From Hortaea werneckii (taxonomy: Eukaryota > Ascomycota > Dothideomycetes > Mycosphaerellales > Teratosphaeriaceae), in contig JBAOKB010000028.1 in assembly GCA_037044905.1 (NCBI GenBank), positions 1 through 64,000 of the forward strand: DNA of 64,000 nucleotides, read 5' to 3'. Below the pieces are notes generated by a model. That model did not search any database and was not told where the DNA came from. It was given only the letters and a program-made list of their open reading frames with translations. Position numbers and translations under genes: made by a program. This document shows positions 54,505 through 64,000 of this stretch, in pieces (the first letter of the stretch is position 1; every line of letters begins with the position of its first letter).

Positions 54505-57025
54505 TCACGTCCGCGGCCGGATCGGCAAGAAATTGCCTACGATGAGTGCCGGTCTGAAGAGCGAGCGAAATGAGAAAAAGATTCATCAGCCTCAGTTTCC
54601 CCCGACATCAAGTAAGATATTTTGCAAAAAAAACAAAAAAAACAAAAAAGGGGGGGGGGGGGGGGGGGGGGGGGAATGGCAAGGGGACCGGGGGGGAGGG
54701 AGAAACTCACATATTATGATTATCCCGCCGAATAGTAAAGGAGAAGCAGCACTTCTTCGTCCTTACTGTTGCCGTCCCACTACTACCACCAGCACCACCA
54801 GCACCACCACTCACGTTCCCAGCACTACTATTCCCAGCACTCCCACTGGTCCCACCAGTAGCAGGTGCGCCCGAGTCGGAAGATTCTTTCCCTTTACTGT
54901 TGCTGTTGCTGTTGCCGCTGGTGTCCTGGGTATGGTTACTAGTCTTGTTGCTGTTGCTATTGTTATGGTCAGAACCCTTATTAGCCAAGGGCGACAACGA
55001 AGAGTTCTTCCCCTGCGCCTCAGTCGTCGTCGTCGAAGTGCGGGAAGCCTCCGGCCTTCCCTGCTGCTGCCCCTGCTGCTGACCCTGCTGACCTTGCTGC
55101 TGCCAACTCCCCTCCCTCCTCGCACTCCCACCCCCACTCCCACTCCCACCGCCGCCCTCCCCCTCCACACTCCCATCCCCCGGAACCTTCACCGAACAAC
55201 TGGTCAAAATCGCCTTCTGCGACCCATCAAAAGCAATCGCGCCAAACTTCTCCCAATAACTAACCAGACTCTCCTCCTCGAGGACCTCATGAATCGCCAA
55301 CCTCCCATCCCTTAAACTCTCCATCCCCACCCCAATCAACTCGGCCATTTCCCTGTTTCCCCTAAAAATCTCCCCCGTCCGACGCCAACAGCACGCGGGG
55401 ATCGCCATACTCGCGAACACGCGGTCATATTCCATCAAGCTGCGCTCGAACCACATTTCCACGAGCACGAGCTGCATATCGGTGAGTTCCTGCATTGCCT
55501 CGCGGAATTTGGGCCGGAACCGCGAAAGTTGGGAGAGGATGCGACGTTGGCTGGAGGGGAGCAAGTGCCGGGACATGTAGGATTGCAGGCGGGCGTAGCC
55601 GCGGACGTAGTTGAAGGGTTTCAGCATGCCGGCGTCGTATTTGGCGCGGAGGAGCTTGTGGAGGCGGTCTGAGGCCGAGGTGAGTCCCGCAGGGTCGGCG
55701 GCCGTGAGGAAGTAGTTGTTGCGGGCTTTGTTGGGGTCGGTGGAGGTGGTGGTGGATGGTTCGCCGGGTTTAGGGGGTGGGGGTTGGAGGGGTTGGGGCT
55801 GTTGAGGTGGATGGTGAGGTTGGTGTTGGCGGTGGTGTTGGGTGGGTTGATTTGAGGGCTGAAGGGGTTGTTGTTGTTGTTGCTGTTGTTGTTGGTGAGG
55901 AGATTGTTGGAGGTGTTGTGGTTGAATGTGGTGTTGTTGTTGAGATGGAGGCCGATTCTGAGGTTGAGATTGAGGTTGTTGATTTGGAGTCTGTTGGCCG
56001 AAATTTTGGCTGAGAGCATTGATACTGCTGGTGCTTAGAAGAGGGTCGTTGAAGAGGGTTTGGGCTTCGTCGGTCGAATACATGGCTCCATCGTCCAGTA
56101 AGGAAGAAGACAGAAAGTCGTTGAGCAGATTATACTCATTCGTCACTTCCGATGTGTTAAACATGTAATTCGGATGTAGATGATGCATATCTTGGAATTG
56201 GTTCCAACTGTTGTTGTTGTTCCCGTTGTTATTCCAATCGAAGTTGTTCATCTGCAGATTGGCCGGGTTGGTGGTTTGTGGAGCTCCGCTCGCCATATTT
56301 GCAGCAGGAGGAGGTGGAGGAGGTGGTTGCTGGCGTTGCAATTGCGCAGGCGACAGCTGATCCGGCTGTGGTAGACCCTGCTGTCCAGCTGTTACCGGGT
56401 TGCCCGTCCCGTCGATGCCATTCCCACCAGGCATCCCGCCCGCACCTTGGCCTGGAAATTGCATGCCGGTCCCTGCAGCACCACCGACCCCTCCATCCAT
56501 CTGCGCTCCCATCATTCCGCCCCCGCTCGTCTCCGGTTCCTCTGTTGGGGCTGGCGCAATGGCAACCCCACCAACATCCGCTCCCGACACCGCTCCGCCA
56601 TCGCTCTTCGTCCGTTTGGGGCCCTCGCGCGGCTCATCATGACACAAGTGACCAATATCTCGCTTCACACATCGGGTGCATGGGCGTTCCAAGTCGCATG
56701 TCATGTGGGAGCGGCGACAGTAGACGCAGGCATGGTTGACCTTGCGACGTTTCTGCTTTTTGCTGCCGTTGCCATTGGCGGCGTCGGTTTCGGCCGCAGT
56801 CTCGGAAGGTTTGCGCTTGATGGGCGAGGGTTGGTTGGCGGGGGGCTGGGGTGGTTGTGGTGGATGGTGGGCGGAGGGGTGTTGTGAGGGGGAGTGCATG
56901 GCGGGGGAGTGGCCGTTCGGGGCGGAGTTGTCGTGTGGACGGTCGGTCGCGGCCGGTGTTAGCTGGTGCGAAGACATGCCGGAACGACTTCCATTGGGCA
57001 GGGCGGGGCGGGGGAGATGGTGCAA
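54505..57025 (-). CDS. Zn2Cys6 gluconeogenesis regulator, Rds2/AcuM type
   Basis: Nuclear transcription factor of 787 residues from two exons (57025-54711, 54553-54505). The zinc cluster (C100, C103, C110, C116, C119, C128) lies in RRKVNHACVYCRRSHMTC and RCVKRDIGHLCHDEPRE, the signature of the Rds2/Ert1-AcuK/AcuM family that activates gluconeogenesis and alternative carbon use. A PAS-like region is at about 530-620 (CCWRRTGEIFRGNREMAELIG, SYWEKFGAIAFDGSQKAILT), and the end is CCFSFTIRRDNHN. Between them are Gln/His/Pro-rich and Gly/Ser-rich low-complexity stretches. The last exon of 49 nt encodes IPALIVGNFLPIRPRT, which is the family's usual ending. The 157-nt intron contains a 25-base homopolymer and A-rich tracts on the plus strand. 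The choice between AcuM and AcuK is mine and not certain. Confidence 0.88.
54650..54674. repeat. Poly-G homopolymer, 25 bases, inside an intron
   Basis: A run of 25 G on the plus strand, thus C in the transcript, inside the only intron of the Rds2/AcuM-like gene, next to short A tracts. Confidence 0.9.
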
Positions 57026-57671
57026 TGCGATGCGATGCGATGCGAGAGACGGCGAGTTGCGTGGGAAGGGAAGTGGGGTAGGAGGTAGGTGCTGTATCTA
57101 GAACTCCGAGGACCGATCTGGGCGTGTTTCAAGTCGAGAGAATCAGGCAGGCAGGCGCGAAGAGAGGGAAGCGACCGATGGGGCAAGTCTACATCGATTA
57201 CGGAAAGAGAATGAGACGGAGCAAGAGCTGTACAGGAGCTGTGCCTCGTCCACTACTGGCAGGGAAGTAGCGACGGCAACCGCGACGGCAGCAGCAAATG
57301 GCAGCGAATGCGGAGTACCTAGTAAGGTAAGCTCCAACGGTTTTGGCAGCCTCAGGCATTTGAGATGATGGATTGCCCGCTGGGGTTGAGTCAGCATCCA
57401 GTGACGTCGGGCGTTTCACATGCAGAAGGCACCTGTGGACCTGTGGACCAGGGTCAGATCTGCAATTGCTCAAGCACAGCAAGCGGGGCACGACGATCCG
57501 GCAAGCACATCCGACAAGCGAACGAACGAACGAACGAACGAAGAAGGAACAAACCACTGAAGCTTCCCATCCAGTATCATCAACCATCCACCGCTCTGAG
57601 CTCGATATCCCCCGCTGTATCAGGCATCCGCCATACCCTCCGCACCGACCATCACCACCACCACCACCATC
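57026..57671. promoter_or_regulatory. Divergent promoter, AcuM-type regulator and PPOX-fold gene
   Basis: 646 bases separate opposite start codons. A CGAA/GAAC tetranucleotide repeat lies at about 57518-57543. A long minus-strand open frame here has no recognisable product. Confidence 0.4.
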
Positions 57672-58574
57672 ATGACAGACGCACAACCCCCCCTCACCTG
57701 GGAAGGCAGCGCCTCCTCCAACCCCATCGTCTCCGACACCCTCCCCGACGAAGTCATCACCTGTCTGCAAAACTCGCGCTTCGTAAGAATCCACTACCAT
57801 CCGCCCTTCCCCTCCCTCACCGCCCACTAGACCCTAACCCTCCAACTCCAGCTCCACCTCGCAACCGCCTTAAACAACCGGCCCCACGTCAGCCTAATGA
57901 ACTACACCTACCTGCCCACGCACCCCTTCGTCTCGCACCACCGGACCCAACTCCCCCTCGCCGGACCGCTAATAATCATGACCTCGAACCCGGCCTCGAA
58001 GAAAACCCTCAATCTCCTCCAGAACCACAACGTCTCCCTACTCGTGCACGACTGGGTCAGCAGCCGTCCACCGCACCTGACCGGCGAACGGGAACGGAGT
58101 CCCACGGGAGGAGGCGGCCGAGCTAGCAGTCTAGCCAACATGCTCATGCAGATGAATTCGGCGGCCGTGTCGAGCATTTCCGCCACGATGAACGGGGAGG
58201 CAATGGTGCTGGAAGCCGGGACGGAGGAGGAGAGGTGGTGTCGGGAGCAGCATCTGCTGAACAACACGTTCGAAGCTGGCGGTGGTGGGGGTGGCGAGGT
58301 AGGCGGAGGAGCAGCAGCAGGGATGGGAAATGGAAGTGATGGTCGACAAGCAGGAGAAGGGGGTGCCGTCCTCTCCACCTCTCCCTCGCAGCCCCGTAGC
58401 GGCGACGGCGGGAGGAGTAGTTATATTGAGGACCAGGACGTTCGGGTTGTGGTGGTCAGGATACGGGATGGGAGGATTAGCGATTGGAAGGGGGGAGTCA
58501 AGGATTTTGTCCTCAGTCATGCTGGGGAGGATGCGGAAGGGGGGAGGGGGATGGTTAATGGAGTTGGACATTAA
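57672..58574 (+). CDS. PPOX-fold (pyridoxamine-phosphate-oxidase-like) flavin protein
   Basis: Predicted FMN-binding split-barrel protein related to the yeast YPR172W/YLR456W family, 277 residues from two exons (57672-57782, 57852-58574; 69-nt intron). The first part has DEVITCLQNSRFLHLATALNN, with the splice directly before LHLAT, then HVSLMNYTYLP, and a strand-turn-helix, IIMTSNPASKKTLNLLQNH, followed by NVSLLVHDWVSSR, which is the typical core of this fold. A variable, Gly/Ser-rich insert (about 140-215) interrupts the domain. The C-terminal strands VRVVVVRIRDGRISDWKGG close it. Actual enzymatic activity is unknown for this group; pyridoxine 5'-phosphate oxidase activity should not be assumed. 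Confidence 0.8.
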
Positions 58575-58790
58575 GGGGGAGAAAGTACAATTTTATCTTC
58601 ACAGGGGCTTTCTCTTTTCCTTTGTCTTTTCCTTTTTTTTTTTTTTTTTGGTGGCGGGGTTCGCTGGGCAGCTGGATGAGTGTGGGAGATGATGATTCGT
58701 GTGCGTGGGGATGGACGCGGATGGATTTGTGCGCGTGGAGATGTTGGGACGATGGGGTCGGGGAACGAAGGGGGCAGGAGGAGCAACCGA

Positions 58791-58793
<3 letters not shown>

Positions 58794-58847
<54 letters not shown>
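58794..58847. repeat. (GA)27 microsatellite
   Basis: 54 bases of perfect GA dinucleotide repeat, 220 bases downstream of the PPOX-like stop codon. Confidence 0.9.
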
Positions 58848-58851
<4 letters not shown>

Positions 58852-58923
58852 GAAATATGGCCTGCTGCGACTTTGTAAGATCGGGGGGCACTGCTTATCG
58901 ATGCACACCCGACTCATTTCCTT

Positions 58924-58924
<1 letters not shown>

Positions 58925-58954
<30 letters not shown>
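58925..58954. repeat. Poly-C homopolymer, 30 bases
   Basis: 30 C followed directly by 11 T on the plus strand. Confidence 0.9.
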
Positions 58955-60544
58955 TTTTTTTTTTTCTTTTCTCTCTTAATTTCTCTACCTTGCTGCTAGC
59001 TACCGAAAACTAGCTACTAATGCCTACCGGTCTTAGCAGGAAGAAGAGGATTGAGAGTGAAATCCTTTTAAACAATCGGAATCCTTATACTCGGATAATG
59101 GACAAGGGAAAAGCGGAACGAAACGAAACTAAATCCCCCTACATTCTAACACTATGCTTACCGTTCGTTCATCTTATTACAAGAATACTTCGGGAAGGGG
59201 GGTTTCCGCTATTTTCTCCTTTCTTTCTCTCTCTTTATGTTTTCTAGATCCTACTAGCTAACCCTTATACTAGAGGGCGGGAGAGGGATAAAGGGGAGGG
59301 GAGAGGGAAAGGGTAGAAGAGGAAGGGTTAGATAGTAAGGGGAGGGGAAAGGGGTTAGTAGAGGAGTAGGTAGAGGGTTAGGTATTCGAGATAAAGGAGG
59401 TAGGCGAATATAGGGTTGTTACTAGGGAGTAGGAACGTTGTCTAGTTAGTTTCTCTAAACGTACTATTGTTTTCGCCTTCCCCTACCTACCTCTCCTATT
59501 CCTCTTTCTACTAAGTAAGAGGGATAGAGAAGGGGGGGGGAGATTAGCGAGAAAGCATAGATTAATGGATAGGAGGAAGGGCAGTCCTTTTTTTTTTCTT
59601 TCTTTCTTCTTTCTTTTTTTTTTTTTCTTTTCTTTCCCCTTTTGTTGGTAGGAAACATTTCTATTGGCTTTCTCCGCGGGTCGAATAAATCGATAGACTT
59701 GCACAGGTCATAGAGATTTAGTAGATGGTGTATAAATGGATTCGGCTACACTTGCAGCGACAGCAACAGCAGCAGCAGTAGCGACGACGCCGAGGTGTGA
59801 CCAAGCTTTACCTCGCTTAAAAGCCATATCAGACTTGCAGTAGTAGGAAGGTAGCAGTTTGCAGACTCCGAACGATGAAATTTTCCCCGCGGGGTCGTCG
59901 CATCTGTCGATCTACAGATCTCAACTTCCCGTTCCTCTCACAGGCTCATAGCTTTCCTAGCGACCCTCCGAAATAGCCCTCGGAGCTACTTCCTATTGGT
60001 CCATCCGACTTCAATCCTGTCTCCTACTTTCTAAAACTTCACCAGCCGCGGTGCGGGCTTGGAAGGTCTTGGGAGCCCCTGTACCGGACCTCGTGGACCT
60101 TTCAGGTTTGTTTCGTTTACTTTGCTAGCCCGTCCGAGAGGAAGCATGGCTTACACTTCGATTTCCCGACATATTATTGAGCTAAAGCGACTGGGATGGG
60201 GGGGGGGCCACGATGTAAACCATGTGATGGGCACTGCTGTCACCGTCGCTTAAAATGTGGGCAACGGCAACAGTTGCCCTCTCTCTTCTCTCTTTTCTTC
60301 TCTTCGTCGGGCCAAGAAGTATTGACAGATGCATGACGGCGTCGAAGTTGGATGGAGGGACGGACGACTCTCAGGTAGGTACGGGGATTGAAGGTTTGTT
60401 ATTTATTGCATGCTCTACTTCCCTTTCTATCGCAAAGCCAGTCTTGATTCGTTTTTTCCTTTTTCCATCTGCGAGGACGATACTCCCATCGCTTTCGTTC
60501 TTCATCGTCCGGGTTATCTCTCACACTTCCCCCTCCAATCAACC

Positions 60545-62747
60545 ATGGCCCCTCTACCTTCCTCCTCCCGCCTTCTCTCCCTAGCAACTCTCCTCGCCCT
60601 CCCGCTCGCCAACGCCCAGTCCTATGTCACCACTACCATAGGCACGACGGTAACAACCGTCACCACAACCGCCACAACCAGCGACCACTCTTCCTCATCA
60701 TCACCAGACCAAGACCCCGAATCCCCCTACCTCTCCTCCTGCGCCGCCGGCCTCAACGGCGTCCTCCCCTCCCCAACCCCCGCGCAATGGGACTACTCAG
60801 GCAACGTCCGCCGCTACTACATCGCCGCCGAAGAAGTCGAATGGGACTACGCGCCGAGCGGATGGGACAACTGGCTCGGGGTCCCCATGGCCAACTCCCC
60901 GCGAGCCAACATGGCCGGCGCCAACACCTACGGCACCAAATGGCTCAACGCGCTATACCGGGGCTACACGGACGCGAGCTTCACGGAGCTCACGGAGCAA
61001 CCGCCCTGGCAGGGCACCCAGGGTCCGACGATCCGCAGCGAAGTCGGGGATCTGGTGGAAATCATGTTCCTGAACCGGCTGAGCCGGAACTACGCCACCG
61101 TGCATTCCATGGGCCTCACGTACGTCAAGGCTGATGGCGGGGCGACGTATGCGAATGTTACGGACCCCGGGAGGAATATTACCCTCGGTGAGGCGGATGC
61201 CGTGCCGCCGAGTAATGTGTATGAGGGGGTTGAGCCTGGTGGGTGTGTGGTTTATAAGTGGATGGTTGAGGAGGATTCGGGCCCGGATGAGGGGGATGTT
61301 TCGAAGGTGAGGAGACTGATCTTTTCCCCTTTTCCTTTTTCTCCCCTTCTTTTGCTTCTTTTTATTTTTTGATTTTTTGTGGTTGGAGTAATTACTCCTC
61401 GTCTGAATCTGCGCTCTGCTCTCTTTCTTATCTGCCTCTCCCCCACCCGCGCCTGCGTTCGGTCACCGGTAAGAGGGGTAAAATGAAAGGGGCTGAGCAA
61501 CCCATGATCAACATACTGACGTTCTGTCCTTCCTTCGTGGATTCCTACAGGTCCACAGCTACCATTCCTACGTCGCGATGCAACAGGACACCAACGCGGG
61601 CCTGATCGGTCCCCATATCACCTACGGCCGCGGCCTAATGGAGCAGACTATGGCCGAGTACCGCGAGTTCACGCTGCTGTACATGATCTACGAGGAAAGC
61701 GATTCCTGGCTTTCGGCGCAGAATGCCGAGAGGTTGAGGGCTGGGGGTAACGGGAATAGTAAGCGCGCCGCTGACGAAGCGGAGGAGCCTAGCTTCTGGC
61801 GGAGGTGGTTGCAGCCTCGTGCGCCGTGGGGTCCTCGTGCTGCGCGGTCTGGCGGCTCCCATGATGATGGGACGTGGGGACAGAAGAACCGGGTTGCGGA
61901 TCCCTCTTCTTCCTCTGCTTCATCTAGCGCGGGCAACGCGGCACCTACAGGTGCCATGGGCGCTATGCCCATAGGAAGCGGAGGAATGCCAGGCGGTGGA
62001 TCCATGATGCCTATGCCTGGGAGCATCGACACGGAGAACCTCTATTCCGCCAACCAGTCCGTCTGGCGACCGCAGGTGATCAACCTGTCTGGATCGAACC
62101 AGTTTGGTGGACAGGCGCCTTCATTCTTTACTATGAGTAAGTTGCGAACACTCCCTACCCTCCCGTTGCCTGCTTTGGTCGATGTATTCAGGTGGACTGA
62201 CATTGACCTTCCTTTTCTTACCTTTAACAGATGGATACATCTTCGCCAACAACCCCATCTTCGACATGTGCTTCGATGACAAGGTCATCTGGTACGTCAA
62301 CTCGTACGGCAGCATGTCGCACGTCTTCCACATGTAAGTTTACCCCAATCTCCTCGAGGGCGAGCGAGCCGTATTAGCCCAAGCCCGCCCTTTCCAGCTT
62401 TGCGCAGACCCTCTCTGACGGAGCGAGCACACACAGGCACGGGAACAACTTCGAGTACGGCGGCGTAACAAGCTACGCCATCTCCGTCAACGACGGCGAA
62501 GGGAAGACGCTGTACATGGACGCCACTGGAGCCGGACTATGGCAAGTCCTCTGCCACGTCAACTGTAAGTGCAATTCCTCGCCCCCAACCCCCCTTACTG
62601 TCGACAGGAAGAGCCTCGGCAGCTAACACGACTTCTTTGTGATTCCCAGTCCATCATACCCTCGGAATGTTAGCCAATTACCAGGTCTACTACCCTGGCG
62701 AGTGTCCGCTTCCGGCTCTTGAGTCGAGTTCGGAAGGTACTTCCTAA
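60545..62747 (+). CDS. Secreted ceruloplasmin-like multicopper oxidase with altered copper sites
   Basis: Secreted two-domain cupredoxin protein resembling ceruloplasmin/hephaestin A-domains, 558 residues in five exons: 60545-61306, 61551-62136, 62231-62333, 62437-62564 and 62650-62747. The signal peptide (LLSLATLLALPLANAQS) is followed by a Thr/Ser-rich stretch. Domain 1 has YYIAAEEVEWDYAPSGWDNW, QPPWQGTQGPTIRSEVGD and DTNAGLIGPHITYGRG. A low-complexity Gly/Met/Ser insert (about 360-415) leads to domain 2. Type-1 copper ligands are complete: H480, C523, H528, M533. Type-2 ligands H187 and H483 remain. Three type-3 ligands are replaced: HSM (187-189) for HxH, HSY (259-261) for HSH, and LCH (522-524) for HCH. 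Ferroxidase or oxidase activity with oxygen is thus doubtful. Splices were chosen to preserve family motifs. Confidence 0.88.
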
Positions 62748-64000
62748 GTGCATGTGCTTAGGCTGTTGTGAGGGGCAAGATATTCGGGGAGTGCTTAGGG
62801 AGGAAGGGTTGAAATAATGTCTATGAGTGTCAGTATGCAACGAAATGCGACAAGCGTTTTTCCCTCTTCTTTCTTTTTCCCGGCCTCTTGCGCCCGAGTT
62901 CTCCCAACTGGCCTCTCATCCCTTTCCAACTGCCTCCCTCTTCTTCTTTTTTTTTTTTTCTTTTTCTCCCTTACTCCTGTGTGTCTTCTTGTGCTCCATG
63001 CTTTCCCTCGGGTTCTCAGCATTGGCTATTACGTCTCCATGGACGATAATCATTCTGAGTAGTTGCCGGTAATGAGATGCTGCCTCATTACAATGCTTTT
63101 GATTGCGATGATCTTACTTTTGGCCTCCTTTCTACCGTTTCGTATGGCCGGGTGGTATACATAACGACCACCCTACCTTGCTTGAAACCACGCAACGGCC
63201 TCCAAAAAAGTTACCGGCACAACAATGCAAGCTCATGTCGATATAGCCACCTTCAGATATAGCCACCTTTAGTGCCAGAAATCAGCCGGCTGCTGCAAGT
63301 GTAGATCTTATTCATTCCGTACAATAGCTTTCGCTTGAGGTTATCGATATCGCTTAAGCCGTCCATCTTATGACGTTGCGGACTAAGCTAGAGGATTATG
63401 ATGTGCGCCGGTAGAAGCAGAAATGAAGCCATGGGATAATCAATCCTCTGAATGATGTCCTTACCGGAAAGAGTTTCCGCAGACATGATGATAGTCTGGC
63501 ATGGATAAGACTGTTTGTTAGCCATATGCAACGCGAGTGGTCGGAGCGTAGCTTTTGTCCAAGGCCGTTTGTCCTTTCTAGTCGGGTGCCAGATGGATTT
63601 TGGTCGGAGATTGGCCATTGGTGACCGCATAATCTTTGTTTCACGGGCTCTTGCTAACGTTCCATGCTTTTCTGCCTACCATGTAGGTTGGAGTGGACCA
63701 TGCAACGCTCAATAATGGTGAGTGTTGAATTGGTCGCTCCATGAGTGATGATACACTAACCGGAGCGAGCCTTAGCACGGAAAGTTCCATTCAAAGCGTT
63801 AAGGGGGCCTTCGTCTGGCCCCGTTGGTGGAAGAGCCGTTGTGACTTAGGCCAAGGCCGACACAGTGAGCCCCGCCGAATCATCAGTTCTTCATTGATGA
63901 CATCTTCATGTTCGGTCGTCACAATAGAGCTGCTATTATAACACTAAGGCATGTCTCTCGCTCGCAAACCACGACTACGACTGTTACCAAGACATTCATG
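62748..64000. other. Gene-free right end
   Basis: 1.25 kb follows the ceruloplasmin-like stop. It contains a T-rich tract (62940-62970) and short open frames with no recognisable product. A gene may begin beyond the window edge. Confidence 0.4.

Larger units (their letters stand above)
58575..60544. other. 2-kb gene-free region with microsatellites
   Basis: This is the 3' flank of the PPOX-like gene and the promoter side of the ceruloplasmin-like gene. It holds a T run near 58632-58649, a (GA)27 repeat, a 30-base C run followed by T, and purine-rich stretches at 59270-59420. No gene is supported. Confidence 0.5.

Noticed and set aside
57198..57827. 209-codon minus-strand open frame
   Set aside because: It overlaps the first exon of the PPOX-like gene and its promoter; the composition is biased and no family is recognised.
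1..64000. tRNA or rRNA genes
   Set aside because: I looked for B-box-like GGTTCGA motifs with a matching A box and acceptor stem and found none that hold together; a tRNA scan would be more reliable.

Overview
The window is nuclear DNA from a filamentous ascomycete (Pezizomycotina; a Dothideomycete is my guess, not shown). The reasons are short introns (about 49-160 nt, a few longer) with GTATGT/GTAAGT-type donors and CTAAC/CTGAC-like branch sites, genes close together on both strands, fungal-only families (Zn2Cys6 regulators, fungal CorA-like and OPT transporters, LYR protein Isd11, an NRPS-like reductase) and a 1.86-kb DNA transposon that looks destroyed by repeat-induced point mutation (RIP). 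I rebuilt 24 protein-coding genes by joining reading frames across introns; all exon borders are my own splice-site readings.

1-26 kb is mainly housekeeping: a Nop6-like nucleolar RNA-binding protein with an unexplained frameshift, an OPT oligopeptide transporter with a non-canonical intron, a UFL1-like protein divergent from the Fe-S biogenesis factor Isd11, Sla2/End4 (endocytosis), ribosomal protein S4, a mitochondrial carrier with a 7-nt microexon, a Gemin2-like snRNP assembly factor, an M20 amidohydrolase, an aquaporin, a PA-TM-RING ubiquitin ligase and a small mitochondrial membrane protein.

26.3-28.2 kb is the RIP-degraded TA-target transposon. 28.6-35.2 kb holds a CorA-like transporter, a small secreted Thr-rich protein and an intronless stand-alone CHAT (caspase-like) protease with bacterial flavour.

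35.5-46.7 kb looks like an accessory catabolic or metabolic cluster: a D-carbamoylase fused to a hydantoin/Asp-Glu racemase, a Zn2Cys6 regulator read divergently from it, an NCS1 permease (the family of the bacterial hydantoin carrier Mhp1) with an 8-nt microexon, and an A-T-R NRPS-like carboxylate reductase divergent from the permease. I infer uptake and processing of hydantoins or N-carbamoyl amino acids under one local regulator; no hydantoinase is in the window.

47-64 kb holds a small unknown protein, an FSH-type serine hydrolase, a secreted carboxylesterase, an ABC1/ADCK kinase-like mitochondrial protein, an Rds2/AcuM-type gluconeogenesis regulator, a PPOX-fold flavin protein and a ceruloplasmin-like multicopper oxidase whose type-3 copper ligands are partly lost. 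The spaces here and at 33.7 kb carry unusually long C or G homopolymers (25-42 nt) and other microsatellites.
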